Assembly: GCA_030041135.1 (NCBI GenBank)
Contig: JASHOL010000202.1
Coordinates: 1-32,122 of the forward strand
Origin: Streptosporangiaceae bacterium
GTDB taxonomy: Bacteria > Actinomycetota > Actinomycetes > Streptosporangiales > Streptosporangiaceae
Direction of reading: 5' to 3'
DNA: 32,122 nt
Position numbers and translations under genes: made by a program. The notes under the pieces are model-generated. The model made no database searches and had not been told where the DNA came from. It saw only the letters and a list, made by a program, of their open reading frames with translations. Of the stretch, positions 21,872 to 29,271 are shown piece after piece. Every line of letters starts with the position of its first letter. The stretch's first letter is position 1.

Positions 21872-23011
21872 TCAGGGTTGCTGGTGCGGCTCGTGCTCGT
21901 GGACGATCACGCCGCGGATGTTCTTGCCGTCATTCATGTCCTGGTAGGCCTCGTTCACCTGCTCGAGCCGGTACTTGCGGGTGACCAGCTCGTCGAGCTT
22001 GAGATCGCCGGAACGGTACAGGCGCAGCAGCCTGGGGATGTCGTAGAGAGGGTTGCTGTCGCCGAACAGCGCGCCCCGTATCTGGCGCATGTAGCTGATC
22101 AGCAAGCCCGCGGGCAGGTGCACCGCGTGCTCGTCGAAATGGCCGACCGCCGTGATCGTGACCTTGCCGCCCTTGCCGGTCATCAGCACGGCGGCGTTCA
22201 CCATGTCTTCGGTGACCACCCCCGGCGTGAGGATGACGTGGTCGGCGAGCTGACCCCAGGTCGTCTCCACCACGAACTCGTGGGCGTCCTTTGCGGTCGC
22301 GAACGCGCGCGTCGCTCCGAAGACCGTCGTGGCCATCTCCCGCTTGAACTCGACCGGGTCGACGACGATCACGTCCTTCGCGCCGGCGAACCTCGCTCCC
22401 TGCACCGCGTTGCTGCCGACGCCGCCCGCTCCGAAGATCACGACGGTGTCGCCGGCCCCGACCCCGGCCGCGTGCACCGCCGACCCCCAGCCGGTGGGGA
22501 CACCGCAGCCAACCAGGCAGGCGATCTCCCAGGGGATCTCCTCCGCGAGCGGCACGCAGGCCCACTCGGACACGACCGCGTACTGCGAGAACGTTCCGAG
22601 CGTGCAGAAGCCGCCCAGGTCCTCGCCGCCCAGGTGGAACCGGAACGTGCCGTCCAGGAACATGCCGGTCCCCGCGTTGAGCCCCTTCACGCACATGTTC
22701 TGGTGGCCGGTCGAGCACGGGCGGCAGGCGCCGCAGGCCGGGATGTAGGAGCAGACGATCCGGTCGCCGGGCTTGACCCGGCGCACGTCAGGACCGACCG
22801 ACTCGACGATGCCCGCGCCCTCGTGGCCGCCGACGACCGGCAGCCGCACGCGGGCGTCCCCCGAGGTGATGTGGTCGTCGGAGTGGCACAGGCCGGCCGC
22901 CATCAGCTGCACCCGGACCTCGTGCGCCTTTGGGTCGTCGAGCTGCAGATCGGCCATTTCCCAGCCGATATGCGGGGCCCTGGCGATTGCGGCGCGGGTG
23001 GTGATCTGCAT
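21872..23011 (-). CDS. NDMA-type zinc alcohol dehydrogenase (mycofactocin-associated), copy 1
   Basis: A 379-residue MDR enzyme. Catalytic zinc: Cys42 (GLCHSDDH), His63 and Glu64 (GGHEGAG). Structural zinc: Cys93, 96, 99 and 107. Rossmann motif VVIFGAGGVGSNAVQGA. The pattern GLNAGTGMFLDGTFRFH and the ending MNDGKNIRGVIVHEH identify the nicotinoprotein/NDMA-dependent group, in which NAD(H) stays tightly bound and electrons are passed to mycofactocin or an artificial acceptor (family knowledge). Start ATG 23011 with GAGGAAGG upstream; an in-frame GTG at 23032 would place the ribosome site inside the gene. A second close homologue stands at the head of the same operon. It oxidises a primary alcohol to an aldehyde, which the operon's aldehyde dehydrogenase can take up. 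Confidence 0.9.
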   Translation of the reverse strand: MQITTRAAIARAPHIGWEMADLQLDDPKAHEVRVQLMAAGLCHSDDHITSGDARVRLPVVGGHEGAGIVESVGPDVRRVKPGDRIVCSYIPACGACRPCSTGHQNMCVKGLNAGTGMFLDGTFRFHLGGEDLGGFCTLGTFSQYAVVSEWACVPLAEEIPWEIACLVGCGVPTGWGSAVHAAGVGAGDTVVIFGAGGVGSNAVQGARFAGAKDVIVVDPVEFKREMATTVFGATRAFATAKDAHEFVVETTWGQLADHVILTPGVVTEDMVNAAVLMTGKGGKVTITAVGHFDEHAVHLPAGLLISYMRQIRGALFGDSNPLYDIPRLLRLYRSGDLKLDELVTRKYRLEQVNEAYQDMNDGKNIRGVIVHEHEPHQQP

Positions 23012-23028
23012 GGGCGGCGCTTCCTTCC

Positions 23029-24015
23029 TCACGCTGCGGTGCCAGCCCGAGACCTGGGAGACGCGGTGGCGAGCTTGGGAATGACCTCGGAGCCGATGAG
23101 CGCGATGTGATCCAGGTCGTGGATGTCGAAGATGTGCAGGTAAACGGTGTCGGCGCCGACGGCGGCGAGGTCGCCGATGCGATCGCTCAGCAGTCCGGGC
23201 GGGCCGATCAGCATCGACTCGCGGATGCGGGGCGAGCCGACGATAGCCGCCCGCCGCTCGGCCTCAGCCTGAGAGGACCCGATCGCCACCGGGATGAAGC
23301 CGGACAGCCGGGCGTCGCGTGGATCGCGTCCGATGGCCTCGCAGGCCCGGCTGAACACCGCGAATCGGTCGCGGGCCTCGGCGACCGTGCTGAGCGCCGA
23401 GTTGAACTCGGTCGCGAACCGCGCGGCGATGGCCGGCGTCCGGCGCGGCCCGCCGCCGCCCACGATGACCGGCGGGTGCGGCCGTTGTGTCACCCGCGGC
23501 GGCGTGCGGTTGTCCTGGACCTGGTAGTGCCGTCCCTCGAACGAGAAGCTGTTCTCCGGCCCGGCGAGCCACAGTCCCGTGATTATCCCGAGCTGTTCTT
23601 CCAGCCGGTCGAAGCGCTCCCCCATCGGGGGAAATGGAATCCCGAAGGCAGCATGCTCGCGCTCGTACCAGCCGGTGCCGATGCCCAGCTCCACCCGGCC
23701 GCCGCTCATCTGGTCAACCGAGGCCACGATGGCCGCGAGGAGGCCGGGAGCCCGGAAGGTCGCGGCCGTCATCAGTGAGCCGAGCCGGACCGTCGTCGTG
23801 TCGCGAGCCAGCCCGCCCAGGGTGGTCCAGCAGTCGGTCGGCTCGTAGTCGGGATCGTTCGGATCGACGCCGAACAGGTGGTCGGACCGGAAGAAGGCGT
23901 CGAAGCCCGCTCGCTCGGTCGCGAGCGCCAGCGCGAGGATGTCCTCGTAGCGCGCGCCGTGCCTGGGCTCCATCAGTACGCGCAGCCGAACCGGACCGCC
24001 GTGCGGGCCGGTCAC
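23029..24015 (-). CDS. LLM-class flavin/F420-dependent oxidoreductase
   Basis: A 328-residue luciferase-like barrel. Typical blocks: ILALALATERAGFDAFFRSDHLFG (26-49), TTTVRLGSLMTAATFRAPGLLAAIVASVDQMSGGRVELGIGTGWYEREHAAFGIPFP split over 73-128, and HPPVIVGGGGPRRTPAIAARFATEFN. GIGTGWYxxEHxAFGIPFP is common in the F420-dependent actinobacterial subgroup, but FMN use cannot be excluded. Members oxidise alcohols, reduce enoyl or imine bonds, or monooxygenate with a partner. Start GTG 24015 overlaps the TGA of the aldehyde dehydrogenase (GTGA), and its own stop lies just upstream of NDMA-ADH copy 1. Its role is probably one oxidation or reduction step of the same pathway. Confidence 0.9.
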   Translation of the reverse strand: MTGPHGGPVRLRVLMEPRHGARYEDILALALATERAGFDAFFRSDHLFGVDPNDPDYEPTDCWTTLGGLARDTTTVRLGSLMTAATFRAPGLLAAIVASVDQMSGGRVELGIGTGWYEREHAAFGIPFPPMGERFDRLEEQLGIITGLWLAGPENSFSFEGRHYQVQDNRTPPRVTQRPHPPVIVGGGGPRRTPAIAARFATEFNSALSTVAEARDRFAVFSRACEAIGRDPRDARLSGFIPVAIGSSQAEAERRAAIVGSPRIRESMLIGPPGLLSDRIGDLAAVGADTVYLHIFDIHDLDHIALIGSEVIPKLATASPRSRAGTAA

Positions 24016-25490
24016 GCGCTACTCCCGGTACCGCGCAGCGACACGGTCTTGACCTGGGTGTAGTCGAGTACCGAGTCGCCGCCCATCGTCCGTCCAAAGC
24101 CGCTGTGCTTGTAGCCGCCGAACGGCCCGCCGATTATGCCGGCGCCGAGCGCGGCGTTCACGTGCACCTGGCCCGCCTGCAGCTTGCGGCTCATCCGGAC
24201 CGCCCGGCCGACGTCCCTCGTCCAGACCGACGCGACGAGCCCGTAATCAGTCCCGTTCGCGACCGCGACCGCCTCGTCTTCGTCGGTGACCGTGAGAACC
24301 GACAGGACCGGCCCGAAGATCTCTTCCCTGGCGATGCGCATGCCCGGCTCGACCCGGTCGAACAGCGTGGCCTCGACGAAGTAGCCGCCCTCGTACCTGG
24401 CTCCGGCCGGGACGCCGCCACCGGTCACCAGTTCGGCCCCTTCTTCCCGGCCGAGGCGCAAGTAATCGAGCACTCGTGCGTGCTGCCTGGCGTTGATCAG
24501 CGGGCCCATCTGGACCTGCTCGTGCCATGGGCCAACCTGAACCTCCCGCATCCGCGCCGCCAGCCGGTCTACCAGCTCGCTGTGCACCCTCTGGTCGGCG
24601 ACGACGCGCGAGCCGGCCGCGCAGATCTGCCCGGTGTTGAGCGTGATGCCGGCGACCATCGCCGGGACGGCCGCGGCGAGGTCGGCGTCGGCGAACACGA
24701 CCTGAGGGGACTTGCCCCCCAGTTCCAGGTGCAGGGGCGTGAGGTTCCTGGCACAAGCCGCCATGACCGAGGCCCCGGTGGCGGGCGAGCCGGTGAAGCT
24801 CATCCGGCGAATGCCGGGATGCGCAGGGATCGCCGCGCCGGCCTCGGCGCCGTACCCGGTGACCACGTTGATGACGCCGGGTGGGATGCCTGCCTCCAGG
24901 GCGAGTTTCGCCAGCGCGAGCGCGGTCAGCGGCGCGTCCTCGGCCGGCTTGATCACGATCGTGTTGCCGGCGGCGATCGCGGGCCCGACGTCGGTGACGA
25001 ACATCGGCCCAGGTGCATTCCACGGGATGATGGCACCCACCACTCCGTAGGGCTCGCGCAGCGTCAGCCCGATGACCTCAGGCGACATGGTCGGCAGCGA
25101 CAGGCCGCTGACCTTGTCCGCCTGGCCGGCGACGAACCGCAGGATCCTGGCCATTGGCGGCGGCCCCCAGGACGGGTGGCCGACCTCGAGGCACTCGAGC
25201 CTCGTCACCTCGGCCGCGCTGGCATCAATGAGCTCCGCCCAGCGGGCCAGCAGCCGACCGCGGGTCGTGGCGTCGGTGTCGCGCCAGGCGGGAAAGGCCC
25301 GCTGCGCAGCCGTGACGGCCACGTCGACGTCCGCGCTCGCGCTGCGGGGCACGGCGGCGAGCACGTCACCGGTGGCCGGGTTGATCACGTCGATCGTCTG
25401 GCCGTCGCGGGCCGGGACCCACTGGTCCCCGATCAGCTGCGCGCCGCCAATGATCATCGGGCTCGTCGGGTCGGCGGAGATGATAGTCAT
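24012..25490 (-). CDS. Aldehyde dehydrogenase (NAD(P)+)
   Basis: A 492-residue ALDH-superfamily enzyme, oxidising an aldehyde to the acid. Landmarks: VVGAIIPWNAPG with Asn158 of the oxyanion hole, VIKPAEDAPL with Lys181, SFTGSPATGA (coenzyme turn, 231-240), ELGGKSPQVV with general base Glu256, NTGQICAAGSR with nucleophile Cys290, and EEIFGPVLSV. Length and motifs are normal, so it should be active. Start ATG 25490, 35 bp behind NDMA-ADH copy 2. Alternating ADH-ALDH-LLM-ADH gene order implies two alcohol oxidations feeding one aldehyde dehydrogenase, or a substrate with two oxidisable ends. Confidence 0.94.
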   Translation of the reverse strand: MTIISADPTSPMIIGGAQLIGDQWVPARDGQTIDVINPATGDVLAAVPRSASADVDVAVTAAQRAFPAWRDTDATTRGRLLARWAELIDASAAEVTRLECLEVGHPSWGPPPMARILRFVAGQADKVSGLSLPTMSPEVIGLTLREPYGVVGAIIPWNAPGPMFVTDVGPAIAAGNTIVIKPAEDAPLTALALAKLALEAGIPPGVINVVTGYGAEAGAAIPAHPGIRRMSFTGSPATGASVMAACARNLTPLHLELGGKSPQVVFADADLAAAVPAMVAGITLNTGQICAAGSRVVADQRVHSELVDRLAARMREVQVGPWHEQVQMGPLINARQHARVLDYLRLGREEGAELVTGGGVPAGARYEGGYFVEATLFDRVEPGMRIAREEIFGPVLSVLTVTDEDEAVAVANGTDYGLVASVWTRDVGRAVRMSRKLQAGQVHVNAALGAGIIGGPFGGYKHSGFGRTMGGDSVLDYTQVKTVSLRGTGSSA

Positions 25491-25525
25491 CGCCAGCTCC
25501 TCGGTGACGTCGGCGCCTTCATCGC

Positions 25526-26635
25526 CTAGTGCTCGTGCACGATCACGCCGCGGATGTTCTTGCCGTCGAGCATGTCCTGGTAGCCCTCGTTGACCTCGTC
25601 GAGCCGGTACCGGCGGGTGATCAGCTCGTCGAGCTTCAGGTCTCCCGACTGGTACAGGCCGATCAGCAGCGGCACGTCGACGAGCGGGCTGCAGCCGCCA
25701 TAGATGGACCCCTGGATCCGGCGCTGGTAGCCGATCAGCATGCCAGGGTTCTCATCAATCCAGCCCTTGCCGACTGCGGTGATCGTGACCTGGCCGGCCT
25801 TGCCGACGACGCTGATCGCGTCGTGGATGACCTCGTCGGTCAGGATGCCAACGGTGATGATCGCGTGATCGGCCAGCTCGCCCCAGGTGGTCTGGACGAC
25901 GAACTCGTGCGCCTCCTTGGCACTGGCGAACGTGTGGGTGGCCCCGAAGACGCCGGCCATCTCCCGCTTGAACGGCACGGGATCCACTACGATCACGTTC
26001 TTCGCGCCGGCCAGGCTCGCACCCTGCACGGCGTTGCTGCCGACGCCGCCTGCGCCGTAGATCACCACGGTGTCGCCTGGCCGGACGCCGGCGGCCCGCA
26101 CCGCCGATCCCCAGCCCGTTGGCACCCCGCACGCCACCAGCGCGGCGACGTCGAACGAGATTTCCTGCGGGATCTTGATGACCGAGAACTCGGAGACGAC
26201 CGCGTACTGCGAGAACGTGCCGAGCACGCATAGCCCGCCGAAGTCCTCGCCGTCGGCGTGGAACCGGAACGTGCCATCAGGGAACATCCCGGTGCCCGCG
26301 TTCTTGCCGGCGTCGCACAGGTTCTGGCGGCCGGTCGAGCAGTACCGGCACGAGCCGCAGGCTGGAATGAACGAGCACGTCACGTGGTCGCCCAGCACCA
26401 CCCTGGTGACGCCCTCGCCGACCGCATCGACTACCCCGGCACCCTCGTGCCCGCCCACCACGGGCATCCGCATCGGCGCGTCGCCCTTCTGGATGTGATC
26501 GTCGGAGTGGCAGAGCCCGGCCGCGTGGAACTTGATCCTGACCTCGTTCGCCTTCGGCTCGTCGAGCTCAAGTTCAGTGATCTCCCAGGGCAGGCCCGGC
26601 GCGCGGCAGACCGCGGCCCTGGTGGTCATGCTCAT
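25526..26635 (-). CDS. NDMA-type zinc alcohol dehydrogenase (mycofactocin-associated), copy 2
   Basis: A 369-residue enzyme and the first gene of the eight-gene operon. It aligns without gaps to copy 1 over the zinc region: Cys42, His63, Glu64 and structural Cys93/96/99/107. It also shares VVIYGAGGVGSNAVQGA, GKNAGTGMFPDGTFRFH and the ending MLDGKNIRGVIVHEH. Start ATG 26635 (or ATG 26629, MTTRAA) with GGAGAGGAA upstream; the open frame to 26761 is non-coding. It is clearly a paralogue, but differences near the substrate channel (for example IKIPQEISFDVAALVAC against VPLAEEIPWEIACLVGC) suggest another alcohol. NDMA-type enzymes normally need mycofactocin for turnover; no mft gene is in this window. 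Confidence 0.9.
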   Translation of the reverse strand: MSMTTRAAVCRAPGLPWEITELELDEPKANEVRIKFHAAGLCHSDDHIQKGDAPMRMPVVGGHEGAGVVDAVGEGVTRVVLGDHVTCSFIPACGSCRYCSTGRQNLCDAGKNAGTGMFPDGTFRFHADGEDFGGLCVLGTFSQYAVVSEFSVIKIPQEISFDVAALVACGVPTGWGSAVRAAGVRPGDTVVIYGAGGVGSNAVQGASLAGAKNVIVVDPVPFKREMAGVFGATHTFASAKEAHEFVVQTTWGELADHAIITVGILTDEVIHDAISVVGKAGQVTITAVGKGWIDENPGMLIGYQRRIQGSIYGGCSPLVDVPLLIGLYQSGDLKLDELITRRYRLDEVNEGYQDMLDGKNIRGVIVHEH

Positions 26636-26755
26636 GCGGATTCCTCTCCCTGGCGGTGGCGGACGGCGGGCAGGCCTGGCGGCGGCGTGATGGCGGGCGA
26701 GGTGCCCGTGGCACGTCCACGATGTGCTGGCACGGGCGGGCTCCGCCACACCCCT

Positions 26756-26776
26756 TTTCACTTCGCGGAAGAGAAA
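26756..26776. promoter_or_regulatory. 21-bp near-perfect palindrome, candidate operator of two divergent operons
   Basis: Arms TTTCACTTC and GAAGAGAAA around central GCG, 8 of 9 positions paired. It lies about 120 bp upstream of the NDMA-ADH operon and about 160 bp upstream of the CoA-transferase operon. It is the most symmetric element of the 298-bp divergent region. The core CGCGGAAG recurs at 26845-26852 and inverted at 26886-26893. A looser hairpin (GCCCGTG / CACGGGC, 26704-26737) lies in the leader of the minus-strand operon. TTAGCT (26882-26887) and TAAGAT (26904-26909), 16 bp apart, are a possible weak promoter for the plus-strand genes. Confidence 0.6.
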
Positions 26777-26933
26777 CGGCTGCCGCGCGGGTTCGGGGGG
26801 CGTGCCTCGAGGGTCAATATGTCGGCCACGGCAAGCTTCTGCTACGCGGAAGTCCAGGTTCCGGGGCTGCCCGCCACCGTGTTAGCTTCCGCGACATCCG
26901 GACTAAGATGCCAGGTCCGCGGGAGGACGCTGC

Positions 26934-27683
26934 GTGATCGACAAGTTCCGTGCCGATCCGGTGAGCGCGCTGGCGCCTATCCGCTCGGGTGCCTCGGTTG
27001 CCGTCGGCGGGTTCGGCAGCTCCGGCCGGCCCGACACGCTGCTGGACGCGCTGTGTGACCTGGACCGCCGCGACCTCCACGTGATCGTCAACAATGTCGG
27101 CAGTGACTTCACCGGCATCGGGCGGCTGCTGGCCGAGGGCCGCATTCGCCGGCTCACCGCCTCGTTCCCGGTACTTCCAGACTTTTATGACGAGTACTTC
27201 GCGGGGCGAGTCGAACTGGAGCTGATCCCGCAGGGAACGCTCGCGGAGCGGCTGCGAGCGGGCGGTGCGGGCATTCCGGCCTTCTACACGCCGTCCGGGG
27301 CGGGCACGATGCTAACCGACGGAACGTTTCCGCTCGGCTACGACCGCGACGGCCGGGTCACCGAGCGCATGCGGGCGCGGGAGCACCGCGAGTTCAGCGG
27401 TCGCGAGCACGTACTCGAGTTCGGCATTGTCGCGGACTTTGCCCTGGTCAAGGCACACCAGGGCGACCGGAAGGGAAACCTGAGATTCCGGCTGTCGGCG
27501 CGGAACTTCAACCCGCTGGCCGCGATGTCGGGCCGGTACACCTTCGCCGAGGTGGAGCACCTGGTCGCGGCCGGCGACCTGGCTCCCGACGACGTCCACC
27601 TGCCAGGCGTGTTCGTCGATGAGGTCCTCCTGCGGTCGGAACTTTCGCCCAGGCAGCCGGCGACACCGCGGGCCGGGTCATGA
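26934..27683 (+). CDS. scoA: 3-oxoacid / acyl CoA-transferase, subunit A
   Basis: A 249-residue alpha subunit of a two-subunit class I CoA-transferase. It has the family's N-terminal pattern IRSGASVAVGGFGSSGRPDTLLDAL (16-40), NNVGSDFTGIGRLLAEGRIRRLTASF, IPAFYTPSGAGT and DFALVKAHQGDRKGNLRFRLSARNFNP. It moves CoA from a donor such as succinyl-CoA to a 3-oxoacid or another short carboxylate. Start GTG 26934 with GGGAGGA upstream. It overlaps subunit B by 4 bp (ATGA), so the two are made together. Divergent from the NDMA-ADH operon; the acid made there could be the CoA acceptor, which is inference. The closest named classes are ScoAB and PcaIJ, not separable by eye. Confidence 0.9.
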   Translation: MIDKFRADPVSALAPIRSGASVAVGGFGSSGRPDTLLDALCDLDRRDLHVIVNNVGSDFTGIGRLLAEGRIRRLTASFPVLPDFYDEYFAGRVELELIPQGTLAERLRAGGAGIPAFYTPSGAGTMLTDGTFPLGYDRDGRVTERMRAREHREFSGREHVLEFGIVADFALVKAHQGDRKGNLRFRLSARNFNPLAAMSGRYTFAEVEHLVAAGDLAPDDVHLPGVFVDEVLLRSELSPRQPATPRAGS

Positions 27684-28378
27684 CCGAGGCAGCCGCGCCG
27701 GCGGCGGTCAGCGGGCGGACCAGGGAGGGCCTGGCGCAGCGGCTAGCCGCCGACCTGCGCGACGGCTATGTCGTCAACCTGGGCGTGGGGATTCCGCTGC
27801 TGGTGCCGCGGTTCATCCCGGCGGGCGTCGAGGTGATCCTGCACGCCGAGAACGGCGTGCTCGGCCTCGGACCGCCCGCCCCGCCCGGCCACGAGGACCC
27901 GGATCTCACCGACGCCGGCAAGCAGCCGGCGACGGTCATCACCGGTGCGGCCATTGTCGACTCCGCGCTGTCGTTCGCGGTGGTTCGCGGGGGTCACCTT
28001 GACGTGACCGTGCTCGGCGCGTTGCAGGTATCCGGCCGGGGCGACCTGGCCAACTGGTACGTGCCCGGCCGGCATCCGGCGGTTGGCGGCGCGATGGACC
28101 TGGTGGCCGGCGCGCGCGAGGTCTGGGCCGTGATGGAGCACGTCGACCGCGAGGGACGGCCGAAGATCGTTGAGCGATGCACGTTCCCGCTGACCGGCCG
28201 GCGCGTCGTCACCAGGGTGTACACCGACTTGGCCGTGTTCCACGTCGTGGACGGGCAGATGCGCCTCACCGAGTGCGCACCGGGCGTGTCGCCGGCGGCG
28301 GTGCGGGAGCGCACGGCGGCGCCGTACATCGAGGACCTGGCCGGCGGCCTCGGTCCCGGCTCGCAGCCGCGCGACTAG
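27680..28378 (+). CDS. scoB: 3-oxoacid / acyl CoA-transferase, subunit B
   Basis: A 232-residue beta subunit carrying the active site: NLGVGIPLLVPRFI (33-46) and HAENGVLGLGP, where Glu57 of ENG is the catalytic glutamate that forms the glutamyl-CoA intermediate. Further family blocks are GGHLDVTVLGALQVSGRGDLANW, GGAMDLVAGAREVWAVMEH and VVTRVYTDLAVF. Normal length and intact active site. Start ATG 27680 overlaps the stop of subunit A. An amidohydrolase gene follows after 8 bp. Confidence 0.92.
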   Translation: MTEAAAPAAVSGRTREGLAQRLAADLRDGYVVNLGVGIPLLVPRFIPAGVEVILHAENGVLGLGPPAPPGHEDPDLTDAGKQPATVITGAAIVDSALSFAVVRGGHLDVTVLGALQVSGRGDLANWYVPGRHPAVGGAMDLVAGAREVWAVMEHVDREGRPKIVERCTFPLTGRRVVTRVYTDLAVFHVVDGQMRLTECAPGVSPAAVRERTAAPYIEDLAGGLGPGSQPRD

Positions 28379-28386
28379 GCTGCATC

Positions 28387-29271
28387 ATGGCCACGATCGA
28401 CCTGAGCGCAATCACCGCGATCGACGTGCACACGCACGTGCACAAGTCCGTCCGCGCCGACCGGGACCTCGATCACGCTCGCACCGAGGACATGGGCCGC
28501 TACTTCGGGATCGGCACCATGCCCAGGTACACGGTGCCCGAGCTGGCCGACTACTACCGGCAACGCGGGCTGGCGTGCGTCACGTTCACCGTGGACAGCA
28601 TCTCCCAGACCGGCGAGGAGCCGATCCCCGACAACTTCGAGGTCGCCGAGCTCGCGGCCGAGGACGCGGACGTGGTGATCCCCTTCGCCAGCATCGACCC
28701 GGCCCGCGGGGCCGCCGGGGTGCGCCAGGCGAGGAAGCTGATAACCGACTTCGGCGTGCGCGGCTTCAAGTTCCACCCGGGTACCCAGGCCTTCTACCCG
28801 AACGACCGGCTGGCCTACCCGCTCTACGAGGTCATCAGCGAGTTCGGCCTGATCGCGCTGTTCCACACCGGCCAGACCGGGGTCGGCGCGGGGACTCGGG
28901 GAGGCGGCGGCATCAGGCTGAAGTATTCCAACCCGCTCTACCTCGATGACGTGGCCGCCGATTTCCCTGATATGGACATCATCCTGGCCCACCCCTCGTT
29001 CCCCTGGCAGGACGTGGCGCTGTCGATCGCGACCCACAAGCCGCGCGTGTACATCGACCTGTCCGGCTGGTCGCCGAAATACTTCTCCCCCACGCTCGTG
29101 CAGTACGCCGGCTCCCTGCTGAAGCACAAGATGCTGTTCGGCACCGACTTCCCCGTGCTGACGCCGGAGCGGTGGATGGCAGACTTCGAGAACCTCGCGA
29201 TCAAGCCCGAGGTCCGGCCGCTGATCATGAAAGAGAACGCGGCCAGATTGCTGCGGCTAGGAGACTCCTGA
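28387..29271 (+). CDS. Amidohydrolase-2 family metal-dependent hydrolase/decarboxylase
   Basis: A 294-residue PF04909 barrel, shorter than the two others in the window. Metal ligands: DVHTHVH (His15, His17), His160 (ALFHTGQTG), His202 (LAHPSFPWQD) and Asp254 (FGTDFPVL). Other family blocks are GVRGFKFHPGTQAFYPND and the C-terminal ENAARLLRL. Start ATG 28387 with a weak ribosome site, 8 bp after subunit B; a longer open frame from 28177 lies inside that gene. Its 3' end overlaps the convergent permease gene by 15 bp. It is the third amidohydrolase-2 protein in the window. The reaction may be decarboxylation or hydrolysis of a carboxylic intermediate; the sequence does not tell which. Confidence 0.85.
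   Translation: MATIDLSAITAIDVHTHVHKSVRADRDLDHARTEDMGRYFGIGTMPRYTVPELADYYRQRGLACVTFTVDSISQTGEEPIPDNFEVAELAAEDADVVIPFASIDPARGAAGVRQARKLITDFGVRGFKFHPGTQAFYPNDRLAYPLYEVISEFGLIALFHTGQTGVGAGTRGGGGIRLKYSNPLYLDDVAADFPDMDIILAHPSFPWQDVALSIATHKPRVYIDLSGWSPKYFSPTLVQYAGSLLKHKMLFGTDFPVLTPERWMADFENLAIKPEVRPLIMKENAARLLRLGDS

Noticed and set aside
21719-23110. A 463-codon plus-strand frame
   Set aside because: It is antisense to UGSC and NDMA-ADH copy 1; its composition is that of a reverse-strand shadow.
23634-25529. A 631-codon open frame on the plus strand
   Set aside because: It is antisense to the LLM and ALDH genes, is Arg/Gly/Pro-rich as antisense of high-GC genes is, and shows no family motif.
26656-26937. 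A 93-codon plus-strand frame in the divergent region
   Set aside because: It covers the promoter palindromes, is low-complexity, and its start lies in the leader of the opposite operon.
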